Source of the DNA: an uncultured Streptococcus sp.
GTDB taxonomy: Bacteria > Bacillota > Bacilli > Lactobacillales > Streptococcaceae
Assembly: GCF_943912555.1 (NCBI RefSeq)
Contig: NZ_CALTUR010000035.1
Coordinates: forward strand, 1 to 14,758
Direction of reading: 5' to 3'
DNA length: 14,758 bases
Shown here: positions 1 to 5,820 of the stretch, in pieces
How positions within the stretch are numbered: the stretch's first letter is position 1
How the letters are laid out: each line of letters opens with the position of its first letter
Notes under the pieces: model-generated
Databases searched by the model: none
Seen by the model: the letters and a program-made list of their open reading frames with translations, nothing else
Told to the model about the DNA's origin: nothing
Program-made: the position numbers and the translations under genes

Positions 1-1
1 A

Positions 2-112
2 GTAGATATATCAGGTTTCTGGCAACCGAGTCTTATAGTTATTTCTTTGTTAGTTATTTTTTATAGTATTACAAAGGGTTTTATTTATTTCAAGATAGAT
101 AAATTCGAATAG
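2..112 (+). CDS. C-terminal end of an unidentified membrane protein (partial, 5' end outside window)
   Basis: One plus-strand frame is open from the window edge to a TAG at 110-112, giving 36 residues. They contain a hydrophobic run (SLIVISLLVIFYSI) followed by a charged tail ending KIDKFE, which looks like a last transmembrane helix plus a short cytosolic tail, as in ABC-2 type permeases. A plus-strand terminator follows at 172-203, which supports a plus-strand gene ending here. The stretch is too short to assign a family, and an open run of this length could arise by chance in AT-rich DNA. Confidence 0.4.
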   Translation, partial: VDISGFWQPSLIVISLLVIFYSITKGFIYFKIDKFE

Positions 113-171
113 TTACTGAACCAAAAAGAACACACTTATTGACATTGAAACCAAAGCAGTACTAAAACTAA

Positions 172-203
172 AAGGCAAGGATAAAAAACCCTGTCTTTTT
201 TTT
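172..203 (+). terminator. Rho-independent terminator for the upstream plus-strand gene
   Basis: AAGGCAAGG and CCCTGTCTT pair (one G-U, one mismatch) around an 8-nt A-rich loop and run directly into eight T. The orientation fits plus-strand transcription. The T-run overlaps the stop codon of the convergent hemolysin III gene, which has no better terminator of its own. Confidence 0.6.
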
Positions 204-849
204 ACATGTAATAAACAATGGCGATGTATTGGAGGGCAGATGCTGCTAGGATAAAGAGATGCCAAATCATGTGGAAATAAGGTTTTTTCTTGGCGTAAAA
301 TCCAGCTCCAACTGTATAACAGAGTCCGCCAGTTACCATGAGACTCCAGAAAATGGGCGTTGTTTGACTGATAATGGCAGGAATGATAGCTAGAACCAAC
401 CAGCCCATAATCAGGTAAAGAGCAAGGCTAAATTTCTCATTGACTTTTTTAGCAAAGATTTTATAGAGAATACCAAAGATGGTTGTTCCCCACTGGACGG
501 CAATAATCAGATAGCCAAACCAGTTATTCATTAAGGTTAAGACGACAGGCGTGTATGAGCCAGCAATGGCAACATAAATCATAGAATGGTCGATGATTCG
601 CAAGACATATTTGTGGGTTGAACCATAGGCCATAGAGTGGTAAATGGTGGATGAGAGGAACATGAGAAAGAGACTAATAACAAAAATGGAAACGCCGATA
701 GATGATAAAAATCCGTGTGTTTCATAACTATAGGTGGATGAAATAGGCAGTAAGATGAGCATGATAACTGCACCTACGGCATGGGTCACGCTATTAGCAA
801 TCTCCTCTCCAAAACTAAGTTGTTTGCTGAGTTTAAGACTAGTGTTCAT
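202..849 (-). CDS. trhA: Hemolysin III family (PAQR/YqfA-TrhA) seven-helix membrane protein
   Basis: The 215-residue protein has about seven hydrophobic helices and belongs to the HlyIII/PAQR family, whose eukaryotic members are adiponectin receptors with a membrane-embedded metal site. The metal-site pattern is visible: S67-x3-H71 (STIYH), D87 in IDHSMIY and the C-terminal pair H193/H197 (FHMIWH), which suggests an intact zinc site. Bacterial members are linked to membrane fluidity homeostasis; the name hemolysin comes from a heterologous assay and does not show virulence. The ATG overlaps the stop of the upstream DUF1836 gene by 4 nt, so the two are translationally coupled and share one promoter. 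The length is normal for the family. The family call is firm; the cellular role is inferred. Confidence 0.93.
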   Translation of the reverse strand: MNTSLKLSKQLSFGEEIANSVTHAVGAVIMLILLPISSTYSYETHGFLSSIGVSIFVISLFLMFLSSTIYHSMAYGSTHKYVLRIIDHSMIYVAIAGSYTPVVLTLMNNWFGYLIIAVQWGTTIFGILYKIFAKKVNEKFSLALYLIMGWLVLAIIPAIISQTTPIFWSLMVTGGLCYTVGAGFYAKKKPYFHMIWHLFILAASALQYIAIVYYM

Positions 850-1292
850 TGGATTACCTCCTCTTGAGTATGATGGATTAAGGCTAGGGTTTGATGATAG
901 AGTTTAACGGTTTGGCAGCTGGTTTGGATAATGGGGTTAGCTGGGTCAATTCCTTGGTTCATGTAGTCCACAAAAGCATCGTAGAGTTGGTCTGAACTTG
1001 ATTGAGTTTGGAGAGTATTAAGTGTCTGAGCTATTTCTTGAATAGAAAATACCGACTTGAGGCTTGTGATAGCAATCAAACGGGCAATCTGTTGGCGTTG
1101 GTATTTTTTCTTGTCAGGCTTTGTCAGGTAACCATGTTTCACATAATTATTGACCATAGATGCTGTTAGGCCCTTGTCTTTATCAGCAGAGATAGGGGCG
1201 CAGACCTGATTGACATAGAGCAAAACTTGGTCCAGATAGAGGTCGATGTTTGGAATTTCTGCCCATTTTGGGAAGGAAAAGGTAGTTTTCAT
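846..1292 (-). CDS. DUF1836 domain protein, MerR-like HTH regulator (likely autoregulator)
   Basis: The 148-residue soluble protein matches DUF1836. Its central part (GLTASMVNNYVKHGYLTKPDKKKY) reads as a MerR-type winged helix with the usual ordering: helix, turn, recognition helix, then a basic wing. B. subtilis YkrK, which regulates htpX, belongs to this family. Start choice: a TTG lies two codons upstream at 1298, but the AAGGAG at 1299-1304 abuts it directly, whereas the ATG at 1290-1292 sits 6 nt from that site; I therefore use the ATG. The gene is first in an operon with the HlyIII gene. A perfect palindrome overlaps its -10 box, suggesting that it represses itself. The DNA-binding role is inferred from the fold pattern and the promoter layout. 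Confidence 0.85.
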   Translation of the reverse strand: MKTTFSFPKWAEIPNIDLYLDQVLLYVNQVCAPISADKDKGLTASMVNNYVKHGYLTKPDKKKYQRQQIARLIAITSLKSVFSIQEIAQTLNTLQTQSSSDQLYDAFVDYMNQGIDPANPIIQTSCQTVKLYHQTLALIHHTQEEVIQ

Positions 1293-1307
1293 TTCCAACT
1301 CCTTTTT

Positions 1308-1328
1308 ATCTAGTTTTAATAACTAGAT
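1308..1328. promoter_or_regulatory. Perfect palindrome overlapping the DUF1836 promoter, candidate operator
   Basis: ATCTAGTT (1308-1315) and AACTAGAT (1321-1328) are perfect 8-bp inverted repeats around TTAAT. The palindrome overlaps the minus-strand -10 box by 2 bp and covers the predicted start of transcription, a classic repressor position. No T-run follows on either strand, so it is not a terminator. Binding by the DUF1836 protein is inference. Confidence 0.6.
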
Positions 1329-1355
1329 TATAAAATAATAAAAACAGAAAGTCAA
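1327..1355 (-). promoter_or_regulatory. Sigma-A promoter of the DUF1836-hlyIII operon
   Basis: On the minus strand, TTGACT (1355-1350) is followed after exactly 17 nt by a consensus TATAAT (1332-1327). Transcription would start near 1320, about 28 nt before the ATG. Confidence 0.8.
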
Positions 1356-1366
1356 GTTTTAACTGC

Positions 1367-1395
1367 TTGTAGAAAGACTTAAATTATGCTATGAT
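1367..1395 (+). promoter_or_regulatory. Promoter of the GNAT-ogt-arsC-like operon
   Basis: TTGTAG (1367-1372), a 17-nt spacer and TATGAT (1390-1395) precede the GNAT gene. A GAGGAG ribosome site follows at 1416-1421. The promoter lies back to back with the DUF1836 promoter, the two -35 boxes being 11 bp apart. Confidence 0.65.
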
Positions 1396-1426
1396 GGGAG
1401 AAACTAGTCAGAAATGAGGAGAAAAG

Positions 1427-1921
1427 ATGGAGATTCGTTTAGCTTTTCCAAATGAAGTAGATGCCATCATGCAGGTGATGGAGGATGCTAAAAAATGTTT
1501 AGCAGATGCTGGTAGTGACCAGTGGCAAAATGGCTATCCAAATGCTGATATTATTATTGAAGATATTATCTCAGGTCAAGCCTACGTAGCCTTGGAAGAG
1601 GGAGAACTACTAGCCTATGCTGCTGTGACCAAGAGTCCAGAGGCAGCCTATGAAGCCATTTATGAAGGAAACTGGCAAGCTGGAGAGTCAGAGTATCTAG
1701 TCTTTCACCGTATTGCTGTGGCAGCAGATGTGCAGGGACAGGGAGTTGCTCAAACCTTTTTAGAGGGCTTGATTGAAGGATTTGATTACCTAGATTTTCG
1801 CTCAGATACGCATGCTGAAAACAAAGCTATGCAACATATTTTTGAAAAACTCGGTTTTAAACAGGTTGGTAAGGTTCCAGTTGATGGCGAACGCCTGGTC
1901 TATCAAAAATTGAAGAAATAA
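1427..1921 (+). CDS. GNAT family N-acetyltransferase
   Basis: The 164-residue protein is a single GNAT domain. Motif A, which binds the acetyl-CoA pyrophosphate, is seen at residues 94-108: the strand HRIAVAADV followed by QGQGVA. Motif B is seen near 127-145, where THAENKAMQHIFEKLGF is the usual end of the fold. The substrate cannot be read from the sequence; small-molecule and protein N-acetyltransferases share this pattern. It is the first gene of a compact operon: its TAA shares one base with the ATG of ogt. The ATG at 1427 has a GAGGAG at a good distance. The genes downstream deal with DNA alkylation and thiol chemistry, which may hint at stress protection, but this is only context. Confidence 0.9.
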   Translation: MEIRLAFPNEVDAIMQVMEDAKKCLADAGSDQWQNGYPNADIIIEDIISGQAYVALEEGELLAYAAVTKSPEAAYEAIYEGNWQAGESEYLVFHRIAVAADVQGQGVAQTFLEGLIEGFDYLDFRSDTHAENKAMQHIFEKLGFKQVGKVPVDGERLVYQKLKK

Positions 1922-2430
1922 TGCAAAAGAAGTACGCAAAAATTCTCTACTCTTCGCCTATTGGCTCCCTTTCTCTCGTAGCTGATGACCATTATTTGTA
2001 TGGAATTTGGGTTCAGGAGCAGAAGCATTTTGAGAGGGGGATAGGAGATGAAACAATAGAAGAAGTTGTTAGTCATCCTATTTTAGACCCAGTTATTGCT
2101 TGCTTAGATGCTTACTTTAAAGGTAAGTCTCGGGATTTATCCAACTTGCCCTTGGCTCCAATCGGAACGGATTTTGAAAAGCGAGTTTGGTCCTATTTAC
2201 AGGGAATTCCTTATGGTCAGACAGTGACCTATGGACAAATAGCCCAAGATCTGCAAGTGGCTTCTGCTCAAGCAATTGGTGGAGCAGTGGGACGCAATCC
2301 TTGGTCTATCCTAGTACCTTGTCACCGTGTGCTAGGAGCAGGCAAGCGTTTGACAGGTTATGCTGCAGGAGTGGAAAAGAAAGCTTGGCTCTTGGAGCAT
2401 GAAGGCGCAGATTTTAAAGATATAAAATAG
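1921..2430 (+). CDS. ogt: Methylated-DNA--[protein]-cysteine S-methyltransferase (Ogt type)
   Basis: This suicide repair protein moves alkyl groups from O6-alkylguanine in DNA to its own cysteine. Of 169 residues, roughly 1-80 form the N-terminal ribonuclease H-like domain and 83-165 the catalytic domain. The acceptor is C134 in the canonical PCHRV, with the HTH tyrosine at Y104 (VTYGQIA). The recognition helix reads ASAQAIGGAVGRNP: Q117 stands where most members have the arginine finger (R128 of human MGMT). This is unusual and may lower base flipping. There is no Ada-type regulatory domain. The start overlaps the previous stop by 1 nt, so translation is coupled. The length is normal for Ogt. 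Confidence 0.94.
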   Translation: MQKKYAKILYSSPIGSLSLVADDHYLYGIWVQEQKHFERGIGDETIEEVVSHPILDPVIACLDAYFKGKSRDLSNLPLAPIGTDFEKRVWSYLQGIPYGQTVTYGQIAQDLQVASAQAIGGAVGRNPWSILVPCHRVLGAGKRLTGYAAGVEKKAWLLEHEGADFKDIK

Positions 2431-2442
2431 AAAGTGAAAGAC

Positions 2443-2799
2443 ATGTTAGAATTTATCGAATACCCAAAATGTTCAACTTGTAAAAAAGCAAAACAAGAAT
2501 TAAACCAACTCGGTGTGGACTATAAAGCTGTTCACATCGTGGAAGAAACACCTAGTCAAGAAGTCATTTTAAACTGGCTAGAGACCTCAGGGTTCGAATT
2601 GAAACAATTTTTCAACACCAGTGGGATCAAATACCGTGAATTAGGGTTGAAAGATAAGATAGGAAGTCTGTCAAATCAAGAAGCAGCCGAGTTGCTAGCA
2701 AGCGACGGTATGTTGTTAAAACGTCCAATTTTAGTAGAAAATGGAGCTGTTAAGCAAATCGGTTATCGAAAAGCTTATGAAGAATTGGGATTGAAATAG
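2443..2799 (+). CDS. ArsC/Spx family thioredoxin-fold protein with CxxC
   Basis: The protein has 118 residues from the ATG at 2443. A GTG at 2434 would add three residues (MKD); neither start has a strong ribosome site, but family members normally begin right before the first strand (here MLEFIEYPKCSTC), so the ATG is preferred. C10-S-T-C13 is the redox pair at the head of the first helix. R94-P95 in KRPILVE is the conserved cis-proline region of the ArsC/Spx fold. The family (arsC-related) includes Spx-like regulators and reductases of unknown substrate. No arsenical resistance genes are nearby, so arsenate reductase activity should not be assumed. It is the last gene of the GNAT-ogt operon. 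The family is firm; the function is open. Confidence 0.88.
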   Translation: MLEFIEYPKCSTCKKAKQELNQLGVDYKAVHIVEETPSQEVILNWLETSGFELKQFFNTSGIKYRELGLKDKIGSLSNQEAAELLASDGMLLKRPILVENGAVKQIGYRKAYEELGLK

Positions 2800-2920
2800 T
2801 TTTTACTTATCTCTTTGATAGATAAAATATATAACCTCCCTGTTTCAAAGTATGATAAACTAGTAGGTAGACAAAGTCTGTATCTGACCGTAGCAAATAA
2901 TTTCATTGACGGCAGAAGTA

Positions 2921-2929
2921 TGGTAGAAT
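2921..2929 (+). promoter_or_regulatory. Extended -10 promoter of the amino acid ABC operon
   Basis: TGG followed by TAGAAT (2924-2929) forms an extended -10 element, common in streptococci. The -35 region is poor at 17 nt spacing; the nearby TTGACG is too close (12 nt) to serve. An AGGAGAGGA ribosome site follows at 2941-2949. Confidence 0.5.
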
Positions 2930-2956
2930 GAATCATTATCAGGAGAGGATGTTTTT

Positions 2957-3757
2957 ATGAATGTTACAACGATTTTAGCATCAGATTGGTACCAAAACTT
3001 GATGCAATTGATTCCGGATGGCAAGCTTTTTAGCCTGCGTTCGGTCTTTGATGGAATCCCGAGAATTGTCCAACAACTTCCAACAACGATTATGTTGACA
3101 ATTGGTGGTGCCCTTTTTGGCTTGGTTTTGGCGCTGCTTTTTGCCATTGTGAAAATCAATCGTGTCAAGATTTTATATCCTTTGCAGGCCTTCTTTGTTA
3201 GCTTCTTAAAAGGGACACCGATTTTGGTGCAACTCATGCTAACCTATTACGGAATTCCTTTGGCTTTGAAAGCCCTCAATCAGCAATGGGGAACTGGTCT
3301 CAATATCAATGCAATTCCAGCTGCAGCTTTTGCGATTGTAGCCTTTGCTTTTAATGAGGCAGCGTATGCCAGTGAAACAATTCGTGCAGCCATTCTCTCA
3401 GTCAATCCTGGTGAGATTGAGGCGGCACGCAGTCTGGGGATGACCCGAGCGCAAGTTTATCGTCGCGTAATTATTCCAAATGCAGCAGTTGTGGCAACTC
3501 CAACTTTGATCAATTCCCTCATCGGCTTGACCAAGGGAACATCTCTAGCCTTTAGTGCGGGTGTTGTGGAAGTCTTTGCCCAAGCTCAGATTCTAGGTGG
3601 AGCTGATTACCGCTATTTTGAACGCTTTATCTCCGTTGCCCTTGTTTATTGGGTAGTCAATATCGGAATTGAAAGCCTCGGTCGTTTCATCGAGAGAAAA
3701 ATGGCTATTTCTGCACCTGATACAGTGCAAACAGATGTGAAAGGAGATCTTCGTTAA
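2957..3757 (+). CDS. Polar amino acid ABC transporter permease (HisM/TcyB type)
   Basis: The 266-residue inner-membrane subunit of an importer has a short amphipathic N-terminus followed by about five helices (from roughly 40, 75, 120, 180 and 225). The cytoplasmic EAA loop that docks the ATPase is clear at residues 155-174 (EAARSLGMTRAQVYRR). The segment FLKGTPILVQLMLTYYGIP (83-101) is typical of the His/Glu/Gln/Arg/opine-type permeases. Close relatives in streptococci and bacilli are annotated as L-cystine permeases (TcyB), which fits the neighbouring trxB, but specificity cannot be proven from this subunit. No solute-binding protein gene adjoins it. The TAA overlaps the ATG of the ATPase by one base, and AAGGAG at 3741 serves that gene. 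Confidence 0.93.
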   Translation: MNVTTILASDWYQNLMQLIPDGKLFSLRSVFDGIPRIVQQLPTTIMLTIGGALFGLVLALLFAIVKINRVKILYPLQAFFVSFLKGTPILVQLMLTYYGIPLALKALNQQWGTGLNINAIPAAAFAIVAFAFNEAAYASETIRAAILSVNPGEIEAARSLGMTRAQVYRRVIIPNAAVVATPTLINSLIGLTKGTSLAFSAGVVEVFAQAQILGGADYRYFERFISVALVYWVVNIGIESLGRFIERKMAISAPDTVQTDVKGDLR

Positions 3758-4500
3758 TGATTAAGATTTCGAATTTAAGCAAATCCTTTTCAGGACAGAC
3801 TGTCTTGGATCATCTGGACTTGGATATTCAAAAAGGGGAAGTTGTAGCCTTGATTGGTTCTTCAGGAGCTGGAAAATCAACCTTTCTTCGCAGTCTCAAT
3901 TATCTTGAAACACCTGATAGTGGCTCTATTCAGATTGATGATTTCTCAGTTGATTTTTCTAAAATCACTCAAGAAGAAATCCTTGCCCTACGCCGTAAGC
4001 TGTCTATGGTTTTCCAACAGTTTAATTTGTTTGAACGCCGCACAGCACTTGATAATGTGAAAGAAGGCTTGGTTGTGGTTAAAAAATTATCTGATCAAGA
4101 AGCGACTAAGATTGCCAAGGAAGAGTTGGCTAAGGTTGGGCTTTCTGACCGTGAAAAACATTATCCTCGCCATTTATCAGGTGGACAGAAGCAACGGGTT
4201 GCCTTAGCGCGTGCGCTCGCTATGAAACCAGATGTCTTGCTCTTGGACGAACCAACTTCAGCCCTTGACCCAGAATTGGTTGGTGAAGTAGAAAAATCTA
4301 TTGCAGATGCTGCTAAGTCAGGTCAAACCATGATTTTAGTCAGTCACGATATGTCCTTTGTAGCCCAAGTGGCTGATAAGATTCTTTTCTTAGATAAGGG
4401 GAAAATCATCGAGTCTGGAACACCGGATGAGATTATCCACCATCCTAAAGAAGAGCGAACAAAAGAATTCTTCGCTAGTTACAAACGGACTTATATTTGA
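3757..4500 (+). CDS. Polar amino acid ABC transporter ATP-binding protein (TcyC/GlnQ type)
   Basis: The 247-residue ATPase pairs with the preceding permease. All nucleotide-binding motifs are intact: Walker A GSSGAGKST at 34-42, Q-loop within VFQQFNLF (85-92), signature LSGGQKQR at 140-147, Walker B VLLLDEPTSALD at 160-171 and switch histidine H197 in VSHD. Length and motif wording fit the polar amino acid importer subfamily. No methionine-type C-terminal ACT domain is present. With permease and ATPase but no binding protein, the pair presumably uses a lipoprotein receptor encoded elsewhere. A promoter for the next gene lies inside the last codons of this one. Confidence 0.95.
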   Translation: MIKISNLSKSFSGQTVLDHLDLDIQKGEVVALIGSSGAGKSTFLRSLNYLETPDSGSIQIDDFSVDFSKITQEEILALRRKLSMVFQQFNLFERRTALDNVKEGLVVVKKLSDQEATKIAKEELAKVGLSDREKHYPRHLSGGQKQRVALARALAMKPDVLLLDEPTSALDPELVGEVEKSIADAAKSGQTMILVSHDMSFVAQVADKILFLDKGKIIESGTPDEIIHHPKEERTKEFFASYKRTYI

Positions 4501-4506
4501 TATAAT
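4479..4506 (+). promoter_or_regulatory. Promoter upstream of the DUF4059 gene
   Basis: TTACAA (4479-4484), a 16-nt spacer and a consensus TATAAT (4501-4506) straddle the 3' end of the ATPase gene. Transcription would start near 4513, just before a hairpin at 4517-4545. Confidence 0.55.
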
Positions 4507-4516
4507 AGATAAAGGA

Positions 4517-4545
4517 AAACTCAGTTAGCTGGACTAGCTGAGTTT
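4517..4545 (+). terminator. Strong hairpin without a good T-run (terminator or leader structure)
   Basis: Twelve base pairs (AAACTCAGTTAG with CTAGCTGAGTTT, one G-U) close a 5-nt loop. The sequence after the stem is TTTACTCTTTAAA rather than a clean T-run, so termination of the ABC operon would be incomplete. Because the 4479-4506 promoter lies upstream, the same hairpin would also sit at the very 5' end of the DUF4059 transcript. Confidence 0.5.
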
Positions 4546-4577
4546 ACTCTTTAAAAAAGATAGAAATGAGAGAAATC

Positions 4578-4802
4578 ATGCTACTGCAACTATTTTCTTT
4601 ATATTTCGAGAGTCTGATCTTGACCACCATCCTCGTCCTGATTTTTTTAGGGATTTGGATTGGACTGAGAGCCATGTCGGGAGTTGATAAGACAGCTAAG
4701 GCTCGCCAAGCCCATCTCTATGATATGATTATGATTGGGGTCTTGGTTGTTCCAGTATTATCCTTTGCGGTTATAAGTTTAATTCTTGTTTTCAAGGCAT
4801 AA
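4578..4802 (+). CDS. DUF4059 family small membrane protein
   Basis: The protein has 74 residues from the ATG at 4578. Another in-frame ATG at 4566 would add MREI but has no ribosome site, whereas GAGAG precedes the 4578 start. There are two hydrophobic helices (about 8-27 and 49-70) with a polar, basic loop between them (LRAMSGVDKTAKARQAHLYD). It resembles streptococcal DUF4059 proteins, which have no known function. The gene lies between an amino acid importer and trxB on the same strand, with a promoter and hairpin before it. A helper role for either neighbour would be speculation. Confidence 0.75.
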   Translation: MLLQLFSLYFESLILTTILVLIFLGIWIGLRAMSGVDKTAKARQAHLYDMIMIGVLVVPVLSFAVISLILVFKA

Positions 4803-4813
4803 TCCTTGCATGA

Positions 4814-4843
4814 TTGACAAGAAAGAGTTAGAATAAAGATAGT
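4814..4843 (+). promoter_or_regulatory. Possible trxB promoter
   Basis: A consensus TTGACA (4814-4819) is followed after 18 nt by GATAGT (4838-4843), a weak -10 box. AGAAGG just before the trxB ATG is the ribosome site. No Spx or thiol-stress site is recognisable by eye. Confidence 0.4.
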
Positions 4844-4867
4844 TACAACAAGAAAGAAGGAATTTAT

Positions 4868-5779
4868 ATGTACGATACTATTATTATCGGTGCTGGACCT
4901 GCAGGGATGACTGCGGCCTTATACGCTGCTCGAAGCAATCTAAAAGTAGCCTTGATTGAAGGTGGTCTTCCAGGTGGTCAGATGAATAATACATCTGATA
5001 TCGAAAATTACCCAGGGTATGCTAATATCAGTGGACCAGAATTGGCAGAAAAGATGTTTGAGCCGCTTGAAAATCTTGGTGTTGAGCACATTTATGGTTA
5101 TGTTAAAAATGTTGAAGACCATGGTGATTTTAAGAAAGTGATTACTGATGACCAAACATATGAAACACGTACAGTTATCGTAGCAACTGGTTCTAAACAC
5201 CGCCCTTTGGGAGTGCCTGGAGAAGAAGAACTGAACAGTCGTGGTGTTTCTTACTGTGCTGTTTGTGATGGTGCTTTCTTCCGTGACCAAGATTTGTTGG
5301 TAGTTGGTGGTGGAGATTCAGCTGTTGAAGAAGCCCTCTTCTTGACTCGTTTTGCCAAGACTGTTACCATTGTTCACCGTCGTGACCAACTTCGTGCTCA
5401 AAAGGTTTTACAAGACCGCGCCTTTGCGAATGAGAAAATCAGCTTTATCTGGGATTCTGTAGTGAAAGAAATCAAGGGTGAAAACCGAGTAGAATCTATC
5501 GTATTTGAAAATGTAAAAACAGGTCAAGTGACAGAACAAGCCTTCGGTGGCGTCTTTATCTATGTTGGCTTGGACCCTCTTAGCGATTTTGTTAAAGAAT
5601 TGAATATCCAAGATCAGGCTGGCTGGATTGTGACAGATAACCACATGAAAACTGCAGTTGATGGTATCTTTGCCGTTGGAGATGTTCGTTTGAAAGACCT
5701 TCGCCAAGTAACAACAGCAGTTGGAGATGGAGCTATCGCTGGTCAAGAAGCTTACAAGTTTATCACCGAACATAGTTAA
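4868..5779 (+). CDS. trxB: Thioredoxin-disulfide reductase
   Basis: The 303-residue FAD/NADPH enzyme reduces thioredoxin in the cytosol. The FAD-binding GAGPAG is at residues 8-13, the redox-active pair is C130-A-V-C133 (followed by DG) and the NADPH-binding segment comprises GGGDSA (147-152) and HRRDQLRA (170-177). The C-terminal FAD motif GIFAVGDVR is intact. These place it in the low-molecular-weight bacterial TrxR class; the ferredoxin/flavodoxin reductase-like relatives lack the CxxC. The length is slightly short of the usual 305-320, with nothing missing. AGAAGGAATTT precedes the ATG at a normal distance. The gene ends at a strong terminator shared with the convergent rlmB. The upstream importer, if it carries cystine, would supply a substrate for thiol metabolism. 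Confidence 0.97.
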   Translation: MYDTIIIGAGPAGMTAALYAARSNLKVALIEGGLPGGQMNNTSDIENYPGYANISGPELAEKMFEPLENLGVEHIYGYVKNVEDHGDFKKVITDDQTYETRTVIVATGSKHRPLGVPGEEELNSRGVSYCAVCDGAFFRDQDLLVVGGGDSAVEEALFLTRFAKTVTIVHRRDQLRAQKVLQDRAFANEKISFIWDSVVKEIKGENRVESIVFENVKTGQVTEQAFGGVFIYVGLDPLSDFVKELNIQDQAGWIVTDNHMKTAVDGIFAVGDVRLKDLRQVTTAVGDGAIAGQEAYKFITEHS

Positions 5780-5783
5780 TCAT

Positions 5784-5820
5784 AAAAAAGTTTCCAATCA
5801 GACGACTGGAAACTTTTTTT
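5784..5820. terminator. Bidirectional Rho-independent terminator between trxB and rlmB
   Basis: AGTTTCCA (5789-5796) and TGGAAACT (5807-5814) form an 8-bp stem around a 10-nt loop. The stem is flanked by an A-run on the left and a T-run on the right, so it terminates both convergent genes. The T-run overlaps the rlmB stop codon (TTA at 5819-5821 on the plus strand). Confidence 0.9.

Noticed and set aside
139..167. TTGACA at 139-144 as a plus-strand promoter
   Set aside because: At 17 nt spacing the -10 would be CTAAAA, and no plus-strand gene follows.
202..849. Reading the hemolysin III gene as a virulence toxin
   Set aside because: The family is a widespread PAQR membrane protein; its hemolysin name does not support toxin function.
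2443..2799. Calling the CxxC protein an arsenate reductase or a true Spx
   Set aside because: No ars genes are nearby, and the sequence does not distinguish a Spx-type RNA polymerase binder from other members of the family.
2807..2825. Hairpin TTATCT/AGATAA after the ArsC-like gene as a terminator
   Set aside because: The stem is only 6 bp of A-T rich pairs with no T-run behind it; it may be chance in AT-rich DNA.
2800..2956. Search for a T-box, SAM or other riboswitch before the amino acid importer
   Set aside because: The leader after the likely start is under 25 nt, and no T-box sequence or S-box core is visible.
4940..5773. Two long minus-strand frames (116 and 121 codons)
   Set aside because: Both are antisense to trxB, which is a complete conserved enzyme; no ribosome sites or promoters accompany them.
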